A stretch of DNA of 64,000 nucleotides from Rhizobium skierniewicense (lineage in GTDB: Bacteria > Pseudomonadota > Alphaproteobacteria > Rhizobiales > Rhizobiaceae), in contig NZ_JACIDV010000007.1 in assembly GCF_014196515.1 (NCBI RefSeq), positions 124,001 to 188,000 on the forward strand, in the 5' to 3' direction. Shown piece after piece: positions 55,997 through 64,000 of this stretch. Each line of letters starts with the position of its first letter. Within the stretch, counting starts at the first letter, position 1. The position numbers were made by a program, and so were the translations under genes. The notes under the pieces were generated by a model, which made no database searches, was not told the DNA's origin, and saw nothing but the letters and a program-made list of their open reading frames with translations.

Positions 55997-56025
55997 ATAT
56001 GGGAATATGGTGTTTGCAACGCAAG
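55997..56025 (-). promoter_or_regulatory. Heat-shock sigma factor (RpoH)-type promoter of hsp20
   Basis: On the minus strand CTTGCGT (56025-56019), a 15-bp spacer, and CCCATAT (56003-55997) match the sigma-32 pattern: the -10 fits CCCATnT exactly and the -35 keeps the CTTG core. Transcription would start near 55990, giving a leader of about 54 bases that is just the thermometer. Confidence 0.6.
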
Positions 56026-56118
56026 AACGTCATGCCGGGAAAAGTCTGAACCGCCACGTGCTTGACAAGCCTTGGAAACAGGCCTGAAAAGGCGTGTCAT
56101 AGAAACAGCAGGACAATC

Positions 56119-57063
56119 ATGACCGAGCGCAGAAAAATCATCATCGACACCGATCCGGGGCAGGACGACGCAGCCGCCATCATGCTGGCTTTGGCAAGCC
56201 CGGACGAAATCGAAATCCTCGGTCTGTGTGCCGTCGCCGGTAACGTGCCGCTGAAACTCACCAGCCGCAACATCCGCATCATGCTGGAACTGTGCAACCG
56301 CACCGAAATCCCCGTCTATGAAGGTTGTGAACGCCCGCTGGTGCGCGCGCCGATCACCGCCGAGCACGTTCACGGCAGCACCGGCCTTGATGGCCCGACC
56401 TTGCCTGAGCCGGTTCTCGAAGCGCAATCGCAAGATGCCATCGACTTCATCATCGAGACGATCCGCCGCGAGCCGTCAGGCACGATTACGCTGTGCACGC
56501 TGGGTGCACTGACGAACATTGCCACCGCCTTGCAAAAAGCACCCGACATTGCGCCGCGCGTCAAGGAACTGGTGTTGATGGGCGGCGGTTTCTTCGAGGG
56601 TGGCAACATCACGCCCGCCGCCGAATTCAACATCTATGTCGATCCGCATGCTGCCGACATCGTCTTCCGTTCAGGTATCCCGCTGGTCATGATGCCGCTC
56701 GACGTCACGCACAAGCTTTTGACCACCAAGGCCCGCGTTGCCGCCATCCGCGATATCGGCACCCGCCCGGCGATTGCCATGGCCGAGATGCTGGAGTTTT
56801 TCGAACGGTTCGACGTGGAGAAATACGGCTCGGACGGCGGACCGCTGCATGACCCCACCGTCATCGCCTATCTGATCAAGCCGGACCTGTTCGAGGGTCG
56901 CGACTGCAATGTCGAGATCGAGGTCAATTCCGAGCTCACCATCGGCATGACGGTTGTCGACTGGTGGAAGGTGACCGGTCGCGAACCAAACGCGCGCGTC
57001 ATGCGCGATGTGGACGCCGACGGTTTCTTCGCGTTGCTGACCGAGCGCTTTGCGCGGATTTGA
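56119..57063 (+). CDS. Inosine-uridine-preferring nucleoside hydrolase
   Basis: A 314-residue calcium-dependent hydrolase that splits ribonucleosides into base and ribose. The metal-binding N-terminus IIIDTDPGQDDAAAIMLAL is diagnostic. NVPLKLTSRNIRIMLEL, the mid-chain LVLMGGGFFEGGNITPAAEF and the late DGGPLHDPTVIAYLI complete the fold. Nucleoside preference cannot be read. I chose the ATG at 56119; a longer frame to 56062 lacks support. It is divergent from hsp20 and is followed by a long palindrome. Confidence 0.93.
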   Translation: MTERRKIIIDTDPGQDDAAAIMLALASPDEIEILGLCAVAGNVPLKLTSRNIRIMLELCNRTEIPVYEGCERPLVRAPITAEHVHGSTGLDGPTLPEPVLEAQSQDAIDFIIETIRREPSGTITLCTLGALTNIATALQKAPDIAPRVKELVLMGGGFFEGGNITPAAEFNIYVDPHAADIVFRSGIPLVMMPLDVTHKLLTTKARVAAIRDIGTRPAIAMAEMLEFFERFDVEKYGSDGGPLHDPTVIAYLIKPDLFEGRDCNVEIEVNSELTIGMTVVDWWKVTGREPNARVMRDVDADGFFALLTERFARI

Positions 57064-57072
57064 TTCTTTTCT

Positions 57073-57105
57073 TTCGTCACCCCGCACTTGATGCGGGGTG
57101 ACGAA
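57073..57105. repeat. 14-bp-arm palindrome, dispersed-repeat type
   Basis: Perfect arms TTCGTCACCCCGCA (57073-57086) and TGCGGGGTGACGAA (57092-57105) around a 5-nt loop CTTGA, between two converging genes. The GTCAC-CCCGC type of palindrome recurs in rhizobial intergenic spaces, so this is probably one copy of a dispersed family that may also act as a 3'-end hairpin. Confidence 0.7.
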
Positions 57106-57123
57106 GGCAGGTTGGCACCCTGC

Positions 57124-57984
57124 TCAAAGCTCATAGAAATCCGCGACGATCTTCCAGGCATCGTCGGCGGTTTCGGTAAAGTGCAGCAGCTCCATATCAT
57201 CTGGCGCAATCGTGCCAAAATCGGCCAGCGCTTCGAAATTGATGATGGATCGCCAGAAGGCTTCCCCGAACAGGATGAGCGGGATGGGTGCCATGCGCTT
57301 GGTCTGGATCAACGTCAGCGTTTCAAACAGCTCGTCCATGGTGCCGAAGCCGCCAGGAAAGACCACGACGGCCTTCGCACGCATCAGAAAGTGCATCTTG
57401 CGGATCGCGAAATAGTGGAAGTTGAAGCTGAGTTCCGGCGTGACATGCGGGTTGGGTGCCTGCTCGTGCGGCAACAGGATGTTGAGGCCAATCGATGGGG
57501 CACCGGCTTCCGATGCACCGCGATTGCCCGCCTCCATCACACCGGGTCCACCACCCGTCATCACGACATATTCACGGTGATCGTGCTTTTGCGATTCGCC
57601 TGCGCAAAGTTTCGCAAACTTGCGGGCCTCGTCGTAATAAACCGATGCGGCTTCCAGGTTCTTTCTCTGTGTTTCATTGCGGGCCGCCCAGGCCTCACCG
57701 CCCGGTTCGGGAATGCGCGCACCGCCAAACAGCACGACGGTCGACTTGATGCCCCGCTCTGTCAGGATCATCTCCGGCTTCATCAGCTCCAGCTGCAACC
57801 GGATGGGCCGCAATTCTTCCCGGCACAGAAAATCGGTATCGGCATAGGCCAGACGGTAGGATGGCGATGCCGATTGCGGGGTCTTGGGCAAGCCTTCGGC
57901 CTGGCGCTTGTCATCCGAACTGGATTTCAACGGATCCCAGACGCCATCCTTGCGATGCAACTTGCCATTTTTCAGTTTTGCCAT
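57124..57984 (-). CDS. LOG-like family protein (TIGR00730)
   Basis: A 286-residue Rossmann-type protein of the lysine decarboxylase-like/LOG family. The family motif is PGGFGTMDELFE (seen as VVVFPGGFGTMDELFETLTL), with the substrate loop MTGGGPGVMEAGNRGASEAG. LOG enzymes remove ribose phosphate from nucleotides and can make active cytokinins; other members act on AMP as pyrimidine/purine 5'-nucleotide nucleosidases. The N-terminal 70 residues are an extension, as in the larger bacterial group. Substrate unproven. Confidence 0.88.
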   Translation of the reverse strand: MAKLKNGKLHRKDGVWDPLKSSSDDKRQAEGLPKTPQSASPSYRLAYADTDFLCREELRPIRLQLELMKPEMILTERGIKSTVVLFGGARIPEPGGEAWAARNETQRKNLEAASVYYDEARKFAKLCAGESQKHDHREYVVMTGGGPGVMEAGNRGASEAGAPSIGLNILLPHEQAPNPHVTPELSFNFHYFAIRKMHFLMRAKAVVVFPGGFGTMDELFETLTLIQTKRMAPIPLILFGEAFWRSIINFEALADFGTIAPDDMELLHFTETADDAWKIVADFYEL

Positions 57985-58123
57985 TGTCCATGCCTTTCGT
58001 CTGCCCGCGCCAAATCACATTGACGCCCTTGAAACACTCGCTTAGAGCAATTGACCATGTCCGGCCAGCGGTGCGGATATTTCCCTGTATGTGACGATAG
58101 TCAGCGAAGTTTAAGGAATTCTC

Positions 58124-58978
58124 ATGAGCATCCCCGATCTCGGCTCCCTTGAAACAATCATCGAAGCCGCATTCGATAATCGCGATAGCGTCAACATATC
58201 GACCAAAGGCGAGGTTCGCGAGGCCGTCGAGACCGCGCTGAACCTGCTCGATGGCGGACAGGTGCGCGTTGCCGAGAAGCAGGCCGATGGCAACTGGACC
58301 GTGAACCAATGGCTGAAGAAGGCTGTGCTTTTATCCTTCCGCCTGAACGACATGGACATCGTCACCGGTGGCCCTGGCGAATCCACATGGTGGGACAAGG
58401 TCCCCTCCAAATTCGAGAACTGGGGTGAGAACCAGTTCCGCGCCGCAGGCTTCCGCGCCGTGCCGAATGCCGTCGTGCGCCGCTCGGCTTACGTTGCCAG
58501 GAACGTCGTCTTGATGCCGTCCTTCGTCAATCTCGGCGCCTATGTCGATGAAGGCACCATGGTCGATACCTGGGCAACCGTCGGCTCCTGCGCGCAGATT
58601 GGCAAGAACGTCCATCTCTCCGGCGGCGTTGGCATCGGCGGTGTTCTGGAGCCGCTTCAGGCGGGTCCGACCATCATCGAAGACAATTGCTTCATCGGCG
58701 CACGCTCCGAAGTCGTTGAAGGCTGCATCATCCGCGAAGGTGCGGTTCTTGGCATGGGCGTCTTCATCGGTAAATCCACCAAGATCGTGGACCGCGCCAC
58801 CGGCTCGATCACCTATGGCGAAGTCCCGCCTTACTCCGTCGTCGTGGCCGGTACCATGCCAGGCAAGCCCTTCCCGAATGGTGAGATGGGCCCGAGCCTC
58901 TATTGCGCCGTCATCGTCAAGACGGTCGACGAGAAGACCCGCTCCAAGACCGGCATCAACGAGTTGCTGCGCGACTGA
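58124..58978 (+). CDS. dapD: Tetrahydrodipicolinate N-succinyltransferase
   Basis: A 284-residue left-handed beta-helix acyltransferase of the succinyl branch of lysine/DAP synthesis. The hexapeptide repeats run from about [20 protein letters not shown] to SYGEV-type turns; [20 protein letters not shown] and [20 protein letters not shown] are typical. It starts with [20 protein letters not shown]. It is followed after 17 bp by dapE, forming a two-step unit of the same pathway. Confidence 0.96.
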   Translation: MSIPDLGSLETIIEAAFDNRDSVNISTKGEVREAVETALNLLDGGQVRVAEKQADGNWTVNQWLKKAVLLSFRLNDMDIVTGGPGESTWWDKVPSKFENWGENQFRAAGFRAVPNAVVRRSAYVARNVVLMPSFVNLGAYVDEGTMVDTWATVGSCAQIGKNVHLSGGVGIGGVLEPLQAGPTIIEDNCFIGARSEVVEGCIIREGAVLGMGVFIGKSTKIVDRATGSITYGEVPPYSVVVAGTMPGKPFPNGEMGPSLYCAVIVKTVDEKTRSKTGINELLRD

Positions 58979-58995
58979 CAAGAGTAGACTGACCC

Positions 58996-60189
58996 ATGAA
59001 TGCCACCGATCCCGTCGCCAATCTTGCCGCTCTCATCCGTTGCCCGTCGGTGACACCAGCAGAAGGCGGCGCGCTGACACTTCTCGATACCCTGCTGACG
59101 CCGCTCGGCTTTGCGGTCGAGCGTGTGATGGCGACGGAAGAGGGAACGCCTGACGTCGAAAACCTCTACGCCCGGCTTGGCACTGACGGTCCGCATCTGA
59201 TGTTTGCGGGTCATACCGATGTCGTGCCAGTGGGCGACGAAGCATCATGGAGCCATCCACCATTTTCCGCCGAGATTTCAGGCGGAGAGATGTTCGGACG
59301 CGGTGCCGTCGATATGAAGGGCGGTATCGCCTGTTTCGTCGCGGCCATCGCCCGCCATATCGAAAAGCATGGAAAGCCCGAGGGTTCGGTCTCCTTCCTC
59401 ATCACCGGCGATGAAGAAGGTCCATCGATCAACGGCACCTCAAAACTTCTCGAATGGGCCGCCGCCAAGGGCGAAACATGGGACGCCTGCGTGGTGGGCG
59501 AACCCACCAACCCGGACAAACTCGGCGACATGATCAAGATCGGTCGTCGCGGTTCGCTGTCGGGCCGCATCACGGTCCATGGCGTTCAGGGTCACGCCGC
59601 CTATCCGCATCTGGCCGACAATCCGCTTCGCGGCATGTTGCAACTGACCCATGCGCTGATGGATCCGCCTTTTGACACCGGTACCGATACCTTCCAGCCG
59701 TCCAATCTCGAAGTGACGACCATCGACACCGGCAATGCTGCGACCAATGTCATCCCGGCCAGGGTGACCGCTGCCTTCAACATCCGTTTCAACGACACAT
59801 GGACGGCAGAGACGCTGCGCGCCGAGATCATCCGCCGTCTGGACGAGGCCGCAGCCGATGGCGCGCTGCGCCCGGATCGTTCGCCGGTCAGATACGACAT
59901 CGTCTGGGCCGATCGTCCCGCCCATGTTTTCCTAACCCGCAACAACGCGTTGATTTCGTCGCTGTCCGGTGCGGTGGCAGACGTCACCGGCCAAGAGCCG
60001 AAACTATCGACCACCGGCGGCACATCGGATGCCCGTTTCATCAAGGACTATTGCCCGGTGGTGGAATTCGGCCTCGTTGGCCAGACCATGCACATGGTGG
60101 ACGAGCGCGTGGCCGTCGCAGACCTGGAAACGCTGACCCGCATCTACGAGGTCTTCATCGAACGCTGGTTCAGCCATGCCGTCGTATAA
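58996..60189 (+). CDS. dapE: Succinyl-diaminopimelate desuccinylase
   Basis: A 397-residue zinc peptidase-fold (M20) enzyme that removes the succinyl group from N-succinyl-L,L-DAP. The metal and catalytic blocks are [46 protein letters not shown], and the late [20 protein letters not shown]. The last 14 bases overlap the next gene, so translation of that gene is probably coupled to dapE. Confidence 0.96.
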   Translation: MNATDPVANLAALIRCPSVTPAEGGALTLLDTLLTPLGFAVERVMATEEGTPDVENLYARLGTDGPHLMFAGHTDVVPVGDEASWSHPPFSAEISGGEMFGRGAVDMKGGIACFVAAIARHIEKHGKPEGSVSFLITGDEEGPSINGTSKLLEWAAAKGETWDACVVGEPTNPDKLGDMIKIGRRGSLSGRITVHGVQGHAAYPHLADNPLRGMLQLTHALMDPPFDTGTDTFQPSNLEVTTIDTGNAATNVIPARVTAAFNIRFNDTWTAETLRAEIIRRLDEAAADGALRPDRSPVRYDIVWADRPAHVFLTRNNALISSLSGAVADVTGQEPKLSTTGGTSDARFIKDYCPVVEFGLVGQTMHMVDERVAVADLETLTRIYEVFIERWFSHAVV

Positions 60190-60772
60190 CGAGATAACCC
60201 TATACGTCAGGGGCCTCTGGTTGCTGCTTCTGGGCGACCCTGCAGGCGGCCGATTGCTGGACCTGACAGATCGCGGCATGACGCGGTCGTTTTATGCGGC
60301 GCTGTGGTGCCTGCCGTCCATGGCGCTGTCCTGGTACTGGTGGCATGAGGCCTATGTTTCCGTCTTGCCGGAAGGTGTCGGCACCGGTGCCATCTTCTTC
60401 GTTCGCCTGGCGATGGTCGAAGCCATCTGCTGGATGGCGCCGCTGATCCTCATCGGTTTTCTCTTGATGGCATTCGGCGCGCGACAGAAATTTCCAGCCC
60501 TCGTCGTTGTCGCCAACTGGTTGTCGCTGCCGTTTTCCTATGCCTACGCGACGCTGATCCTGATCGCGCTGCTGGCGCCGTCTTTACAGGGGCTGATCGC
60601 CATCCTGTGGTTTTCGCTGCTGCTGACCCTGGTATTCTGCTTTTCCCGGATCGTGAAATTCTTCGTGCGGGAACAGCCTCTGCTCGTCGCGGCGCTGGTG
60701 ATGACGCTCCTCATTCCCGGCATGATCCTGTCGGAACTGCTGCAACGCTTTTTAGGCGTCTATCCGAGCTGA
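60176..60772 (+). CDS. Membrane protein of unknown function, coupled to dapE
   Basis: A 198-residue integral membrane protein with about five helices (for example [38 protein letters not shown] and [20 protein letters not shown]) and a short cytoplasmic N-terminus ([20 protein letters not shown]). I do not recognise the family. Its ATG lies inside the end of dapE in another frame (14-bp overlap), which implies coupling. It ends 17 bp before the converging truA gene. A link to cell-wall precursor supply is only a guess from the position. Confidence 0.75.
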   Translation: MPSYNEITLYVRGLWLLLLGDPAGGRLLDLTDRGMTRSFYAALWCLPSMALSWYWWHEAYVSVLPEGVGTGAIFFVRLAMVEAICWMAPLILIGFLLMAFGARQKFPALVVVANWLSLPFSYAYATLILIALLAPSLQGLIAILWFSLLLTLVFCFSRIVKFFVREQPLLVAALVMTLLIPGMILSELLQRFLGVYPS

Positions 60773-60789
60773 GGCTTGCGCAGGCGGTT

Positions 60790-61596
60790 TTATGACGAAT
60801 CGTCACCGTCATCCATTTTCTCCGTTCCCGGCCTGCGTGGCTGTATCACATCGGGATAATCGACCTGCATGAAATAAAGACCTTCGGGCGGTGCCACCGG
60901 GCCGCAGGCCTTGCGGTCACGCGCTTCAAGAGCATGTTTCACGTCATCCGGGGTGGTTGCCCCCTCTCCCGCCAATTTCAGCGTACCCGCAAAAGAGCGG
61001 ATCTGGTTGTGCAGGAAGCTCTGTGCCGTGGCCCTTATCTCGATCAGGTCGCCATCGCGCGTTATATCCAGCCGGTCGAGCGTTCGCACCGGGCTCTTGG
61101 CCTGGCAGTGGACGGAGCGGAAGGTCGTGAAATCATGTCGCCCCACCAGCACCTGGGCCGCCGCATGCATGGCGTCATGATCAAGGTCCTTGGAGACCCA
61201 CCATGCCCGCTTGTGCTCCAGCGTCAGCCGCGATTTGCGGGCAATGATGCGGTAGAGATAATGGCGGCGAAGGGCGGAAAAACGCGCGTCGAAATCCTCG
61301 GTCACGGCTTTGACATCCAGAACCGACACCGCCTCGCCTGCCATGGCCAGATGCGCGTTCAACGCGTTGCGCAGCTTGTAGGGTTGCCAGTCCCGAGACA
61401 GATCGACATGCGCGACCTGTCCCCTGGCGTGAACGCCGGAATCGGTGCGGCCCGCACCACGAAAACTGACGGTTTCCCTGGTCAGCGACAGGACAGCCGC
61501 TTCCAGTGCCAGTTGCACGGACGGTCCGTTGTTTTGCCGCTGCCAGCCATAATAGGGAGACCCGTCATATTCGATGGTCATGCGGAAGCGTGGCAT
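60790..61596 (-). CDS. truA: tRNA pseudouridine(38-40) synthase
   Basis: A 268-residue enzyme that makes pseudouridine at tRNA positions 38-40. The catalytic Asp is in [20 protein letters not shown] near residue 52. The start [20 protein letters not shown], the [11 protein letters not shown] segment and [20 protein letters not shown] are standard. The C-terminus is extended by about 15 acidic residues. The start overlaps the fmt stop by one base (TGATG). Confidence 0.96.
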   Translation of the reverse strand: MPRFRMTIEYDGSPYYGWQRQNNGPSVQLALEAAVLSLTRETVSFRGAGRTDSGVHARGQVAHVDLSRDWQPYKLRNALNAHLAMAGEAVSVLDVKAVTEDFDARFSALRRHYLYRIIARKSRLTLEHKRAWWVSKDLDHDAMHAAAQVLVGRHDFTTFRSVHCQAKSPVRTLDRLDITRDGDLIEIRATAQSFLHNQIRSFAGTLKLAGEGATTPDDVKHALEARDRKACGPVAPPEGLYFMQVDYPDVIQPRRPGTEKMDDGDDSS

Positions 61597-62531
61597 CAGC
61601 CGAGCCTCGTTCCGACGGACACCGGTGTGCCGCGCAGAAAATCCTGGGCCAGCATCGGTTTGCCGCCGGCCTTTTGCAGACGCACCAGCCGCACGGCGCC
61701 GTTGCCGCAGGCAATGGTCAGATCATTGTCCAGAACAGAACCCGCTTCGCCCATGCCACTGGCCATTTCCGTTTCCAGAACCTTCACGCGCTCGACTTTT
61801 CCGCCGATGTCCATTTCGAACCAGGCACCCGGAAAGGGCGACAGGCCGCGAATGTGGTTGTGCACATCCTGGCTTGCCCAGGAAAAATTGATACGGGTCT
61901 CGGCCTTGTCGATCTTGGCGGCATAGACGACGCCGTCTTGCGCCTGCGGCGTCAACGGCAGATCGCCATCTTCCAGCTTCAACATCGCCTCGCGCATCAG
62001 CCGCGCCCCCGCCAGCATCAGGCTGTCGTGCAATTCGCCAGCCGTCATATTGGGGCCAATGGCAATTTTTGCCGTCAGCGCCACGGGGCCGGTGTCCAGC
62101 CCCTTTTCCATCTGCATCACCATCATGCCGGTTTCGGTATCACCGGCCATGATCGCACGTTGAATGGGAGCGGCACCGCGCCAGCGCGGCAACAAGGAGG
62201 CATGACCGTTGTAGCAGCCAAGGCGGGTACCGTTGAGGATAGCTTCCGGCAACAACAGGCCGTAAGCGACGACGACGGCCACATCTGCGTTGAAGGACTT
62301 GAATTCCGCCCTATCCTCTTCGGCCTTGAAATTGAGCGGCGTCAGAACCGGGATGCCGAGCAGTTCGGCCGCCTGATGCACGGGTGACTTCTGAAGATCC
62401 AGCCCGCGACGCCCGCCCGGACGGGGTGGCTGCGTGTAGACGGCCGATATCTCGTGGCCCGCATCGACCAGCGCGCGAAGCGTGGGAACGGAAAACTCGG
62501 GCGTTCCCATGAAGATGATGCGCAGTGCCAT
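61596..62531 (-). CDS. fmt: Methionyl-tRNA formyltransferase
   Basis: A 311-residue enzyme that formylates initiator Met-tRNA. The N-terminal [20 protein letters not shown] and the formyl-folate site [20 protein letters not shown] (with Asn-Gly-His-Ala just before) are typical. The C-terminal tRNA-binding part includes [17 protein letters not shown] chose the ATG at 62531, because the longer frame adds unrelated residues. It lies between def and truA in the common def-fmt-truA order, with 52 bp to def. Confidence 0.95.
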   Translation of the reverse strand: MALRIIFMGTPEFSVPTLRALVDAGHEISAVYTQPPRPGGRRGLDLQKSPVHQAAELLGIPVLTPLNFKAEEDRAEFKSFNADVAVVVAYGLLLPEAILNGTRLGCYNGHASLLPRWRGAAPIQRAIMAGDTETGMMVMQMEKGLDTGPVALTAKIAIGPNMTAGELHDSLMLAGARLMREAMLKLEDGDLPLTPQAQDGVVYAAKIDKAETRINFSWASQDVHNHIRGLSPFPGAWFEMDIGGKVERVKVLETEMASGMGEAGSVLDNDLTIACGNGAVRLVRLQKAGGKPMLAQDFLRGTPVSVGTRLG

Positions 62532-62583
62532 GTTCGCCCCCTGCCCTGCCGGCCGATCCGCCAACCCATAGACACGGGGTAGA

Positions 62584-63096
62584 TCAGATTTTAGCGCGGG
62601 CCGCCTTGGTGAATTTCTTGATGACCATATCCCGTTTCAGGCGAGAAATGTGGTCGATGAACAGAACACCGTTCAAATGGTCCATTTCGTGTTGCAGACA
62701 GGTGGCGAGCAAACCATCGGCCTCCACCGTCTGCTTTTTGCCATCGCGGTCGATATAGCCAACCGTCAGCGAAGCTGGACGTTCCACCTCGGCATAATAA
62801 TCGGGAATGGACAGACAGCCCTCTTCATAGGCCGACACATCGTCCGACACTTTGAGAATTTCCGGGTTGATGAACACAACCGGATTGCGGTCTTCGTCTT
62901 CGCGCGAGATGTCGATGACCAGCATACGGCGCGGCACACCAATCTGGATCGCGGCAAGGCCAATGCCCGGCGCATCATACATCGTGTCCAGCATGTCATC
63001 GGCCAGACGCGTGATCTCGGCATCCACCTGTTCGATGGGCTTGGATTGCTGGCGAAGCAGTGGATCAGGCAAAATAATAAGAGGTTTGATCGTCAT
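62584..63096 (-). CDS. def: Peptide deformylase
   Basis: A 170-residue metallo-hydrolase that removes the formyl group from new proteins. The three active-site motifs are all present: [25 protein letters not shown] (Cys ligand) and [12 protein letters not shown] (His ligands and catalytic Glu). I chose the ATG at 63096 ([16 protein letters not shown]), which gives the standard start; a TTG or ATG at 63114 adds only 6 residues. It is the first gene of def-fmt-truA and is divergent from rmuC. Confidence 0.96.
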   Translation of the reverse strand: MTIKPLIILPDPLLRQQSKPIEQVDAEITRLADDMLDTMYDAPGIGLAAIQIGVPRRMLVIDISREDEDRNPVVFINPEILKVSDDVSAYEEGCLSIPDYYAEVERPASLTVGYIDRDGKKQTVEADGLLATCLQHEMDHLNGVLFIDHISRLKRDMVIKKFTKAARAKI

Positions 63097-63246
63097 GGCT
63101 TCCCCATAACGCATCTCATCTTTGGAGGAAACAAAAAATAAAGGCCAATATTAGCGACCGCATCGGCAACAAACCGGACTCATTTACGCCCGATAAATGT
63201 TCTTGTTTTGATCTGACGAATCACACGAAATCTGTTAGATTTGGAT

Positions 63247-64000
63247 ATGAACATCGATTTCAATGCGCTTGGTACGACAGCCTTCATGCTCGGCAGCCTT
63301 CCCATCTCGGTCGGCGCTGTGCTCGGTTTTTTGATTGCAGGGTGCTTCATCGCCGCAGCCTTCATCTGGCGAAAACCGGCTGTTGTCGATCAGTCGCGCG
63401 AGGAAATCACCGAGCTTTTGAGAACCCAATCGGAACTGCATGGCCGTATCGCCGCCATGACAGAGAGCCTCAGCGCCCGCCAGAACGAAATGAGCCAGAC
63501 GCTGAACGACCGGCTGGACGGCATGTCACAGCGCATCGGCACCACCTTGACGGAGCAGACCCGCTCGACCCACGAAAACCTCAGCAAATTGCAGGAACGC
63601 CTTGCCGTGATCGATGCGGCCCAGGGCAATATTCAGGATCTGGCCAAGGATGTGATCGGCTTGCAGGCCATCCTCAACAACAAACAGACACGCGGCGCCT
63701 TTGGACAGGCGCGGATGGAGGCACTGATTGCCGACGCCCTGCCCTCCGGTGCCTATAGTTTGCAGCCGACACTTTCGAACGGCTTTCGTCCCGATTGCAC
63801 CATCCGAATGCCGAACAATGCGCCGCCTCTGGTCATCGATGCGAAGTTTCCGCTGGAAGCCTGGAATGCGCTGAAGGCGGATGACGCGCCGGAAGCGAAA
63901 CGGGCCGCCACCCAGCAGTTCCGACGGGACATGGAAGTGCATATTCGCGATGTCGCAGACAAATATCTCATCTCCGGCGAAACCCAGGACACCGCCTTCA
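63247..64000 (+). CDS. rmuC: RmuC-family DNA recombination protein (3' end missing)
   Basis: The first 251 residues of a RmuC-type protein, which limits inversions at inverted repeats in E. coli; the precise activity of the family is unproven. An N-terminal helix (ISVGAVLGFLIAGCFIAAAF) anchors it to the membrane. A coiled-coil-rich region follows (SELHGRIAAMTESLSARQNE to LAVIDAAQGNIQDLAKDVIG). The nuclease-like core then begins, with TRGAFGQARMEALIADALP and PPLVIDAKFPLEAW, the conserved Asp/Lys part of the RmuC fold. The frame runs off the right edge without a stop. Confidence 0.92.
   Translation, partial: MNIDFNALGTTAFMLGSLPISVGAVLGFLIAGCFIAAAFIWRKPAVVDQSREEITELLRTQSELHGRIAAMTESLSARQNEMSQTLNDRLDGMSQRIGTTLTEQTRSTHENLSKLQERLAVIDAAQGNIQDLAKDVIGLQAILNNKQTRGAFGQARMEALIADALPSGAYSLQPTLSNGFRPDCTIRMPNNAPPLVIDAKFPLEAWNALKADDAPEAKRAATQQFRRDMEVHIRDVADKYLISGETQDTAF

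Overview
This window is ordinary chromosomal backbone of an alphaproteobacterium. The gene set points to Rhizobiaceae in the Agrobacterium/Rhizobium group. The strongest markers are the Irr and RirA iron regulators beside fabA-fabB-fabI and an iron-binding protein gene, a ROSE-like RNA thermometer in front of a small heat-shock gene followed by DUF1150, a yejABEF operon, and the dapD-dapE and def-fmt-truA blocks. Gene density is high, many genes overlap by ATGA or TGATG junctions, and I see no tRNA, rRNA, CRISPR array, transposase, integrase or prophage gene.

Layout. Positions 3-4538 hold a histidine-utilisation operon (hutH cut by the window edge, hutG, hutU, hutD), followed by a LysR regulator divergent from mmsA. 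Then come nucleoside salvage (upp, add, deoB), a cytochrome o quinol oxidase operon (cyoABCD) with a SURF1 gene behind it, an MHS-type transporter, two TadE-like pseudopilin genes, and a GntR/FCD regulator next to a broken amidohydrolase gene. The unsaturated fatty acid genes fabA-fabB-fabI sit back to back with irr. An iron-binding protein gene is divergent from rirA. An AbrB-type membrane protein and a complete osmoprotectant ABC transporter (binding protein, permease, ATPase, permease) follow.

From 30 kb: gntK, gamma-glutamylputrescine oxidase and synthetase genes, yejABEF, mepA, mgsA-glk, an MsbA-like exporter, dapB-gpmA, a very short membrane-protein gene, a phosphonate side cluster (DUF1045-phnM-phnN), an Ldh2-type dehydrogenase, exbB-exbD-tonB and hutC. 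The last 11 kb carry small membrane and secreted proteins, DUF1150 and hsp20, a nucleoside hydrolase, a LOG-like protein, dapD-dapE, truA-fmt-def and the start of rmuC at the right edge.

How parts fit together. Iron control is concentrated here: irr, rirA, an iron-binding protein and the TonB energiser. The rirA promoter carries an Irr-type half-dyad over its -35 and a separate perfect dyad over its -10/start. Histidine catabolism is split: the enzymes are at the left end and the HutC-type repressor is about 48 kb away. The most informative non-coding or short elements are the hsp20 thermometer with its heat-shock-like promoter, the rirA operator region and the 31-residue membrane protein at 45.7 kb. 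I found no convincing wholly new multi-gene system. All functional calls rest on reading the sequence and recalling family motifs; no searches were run.
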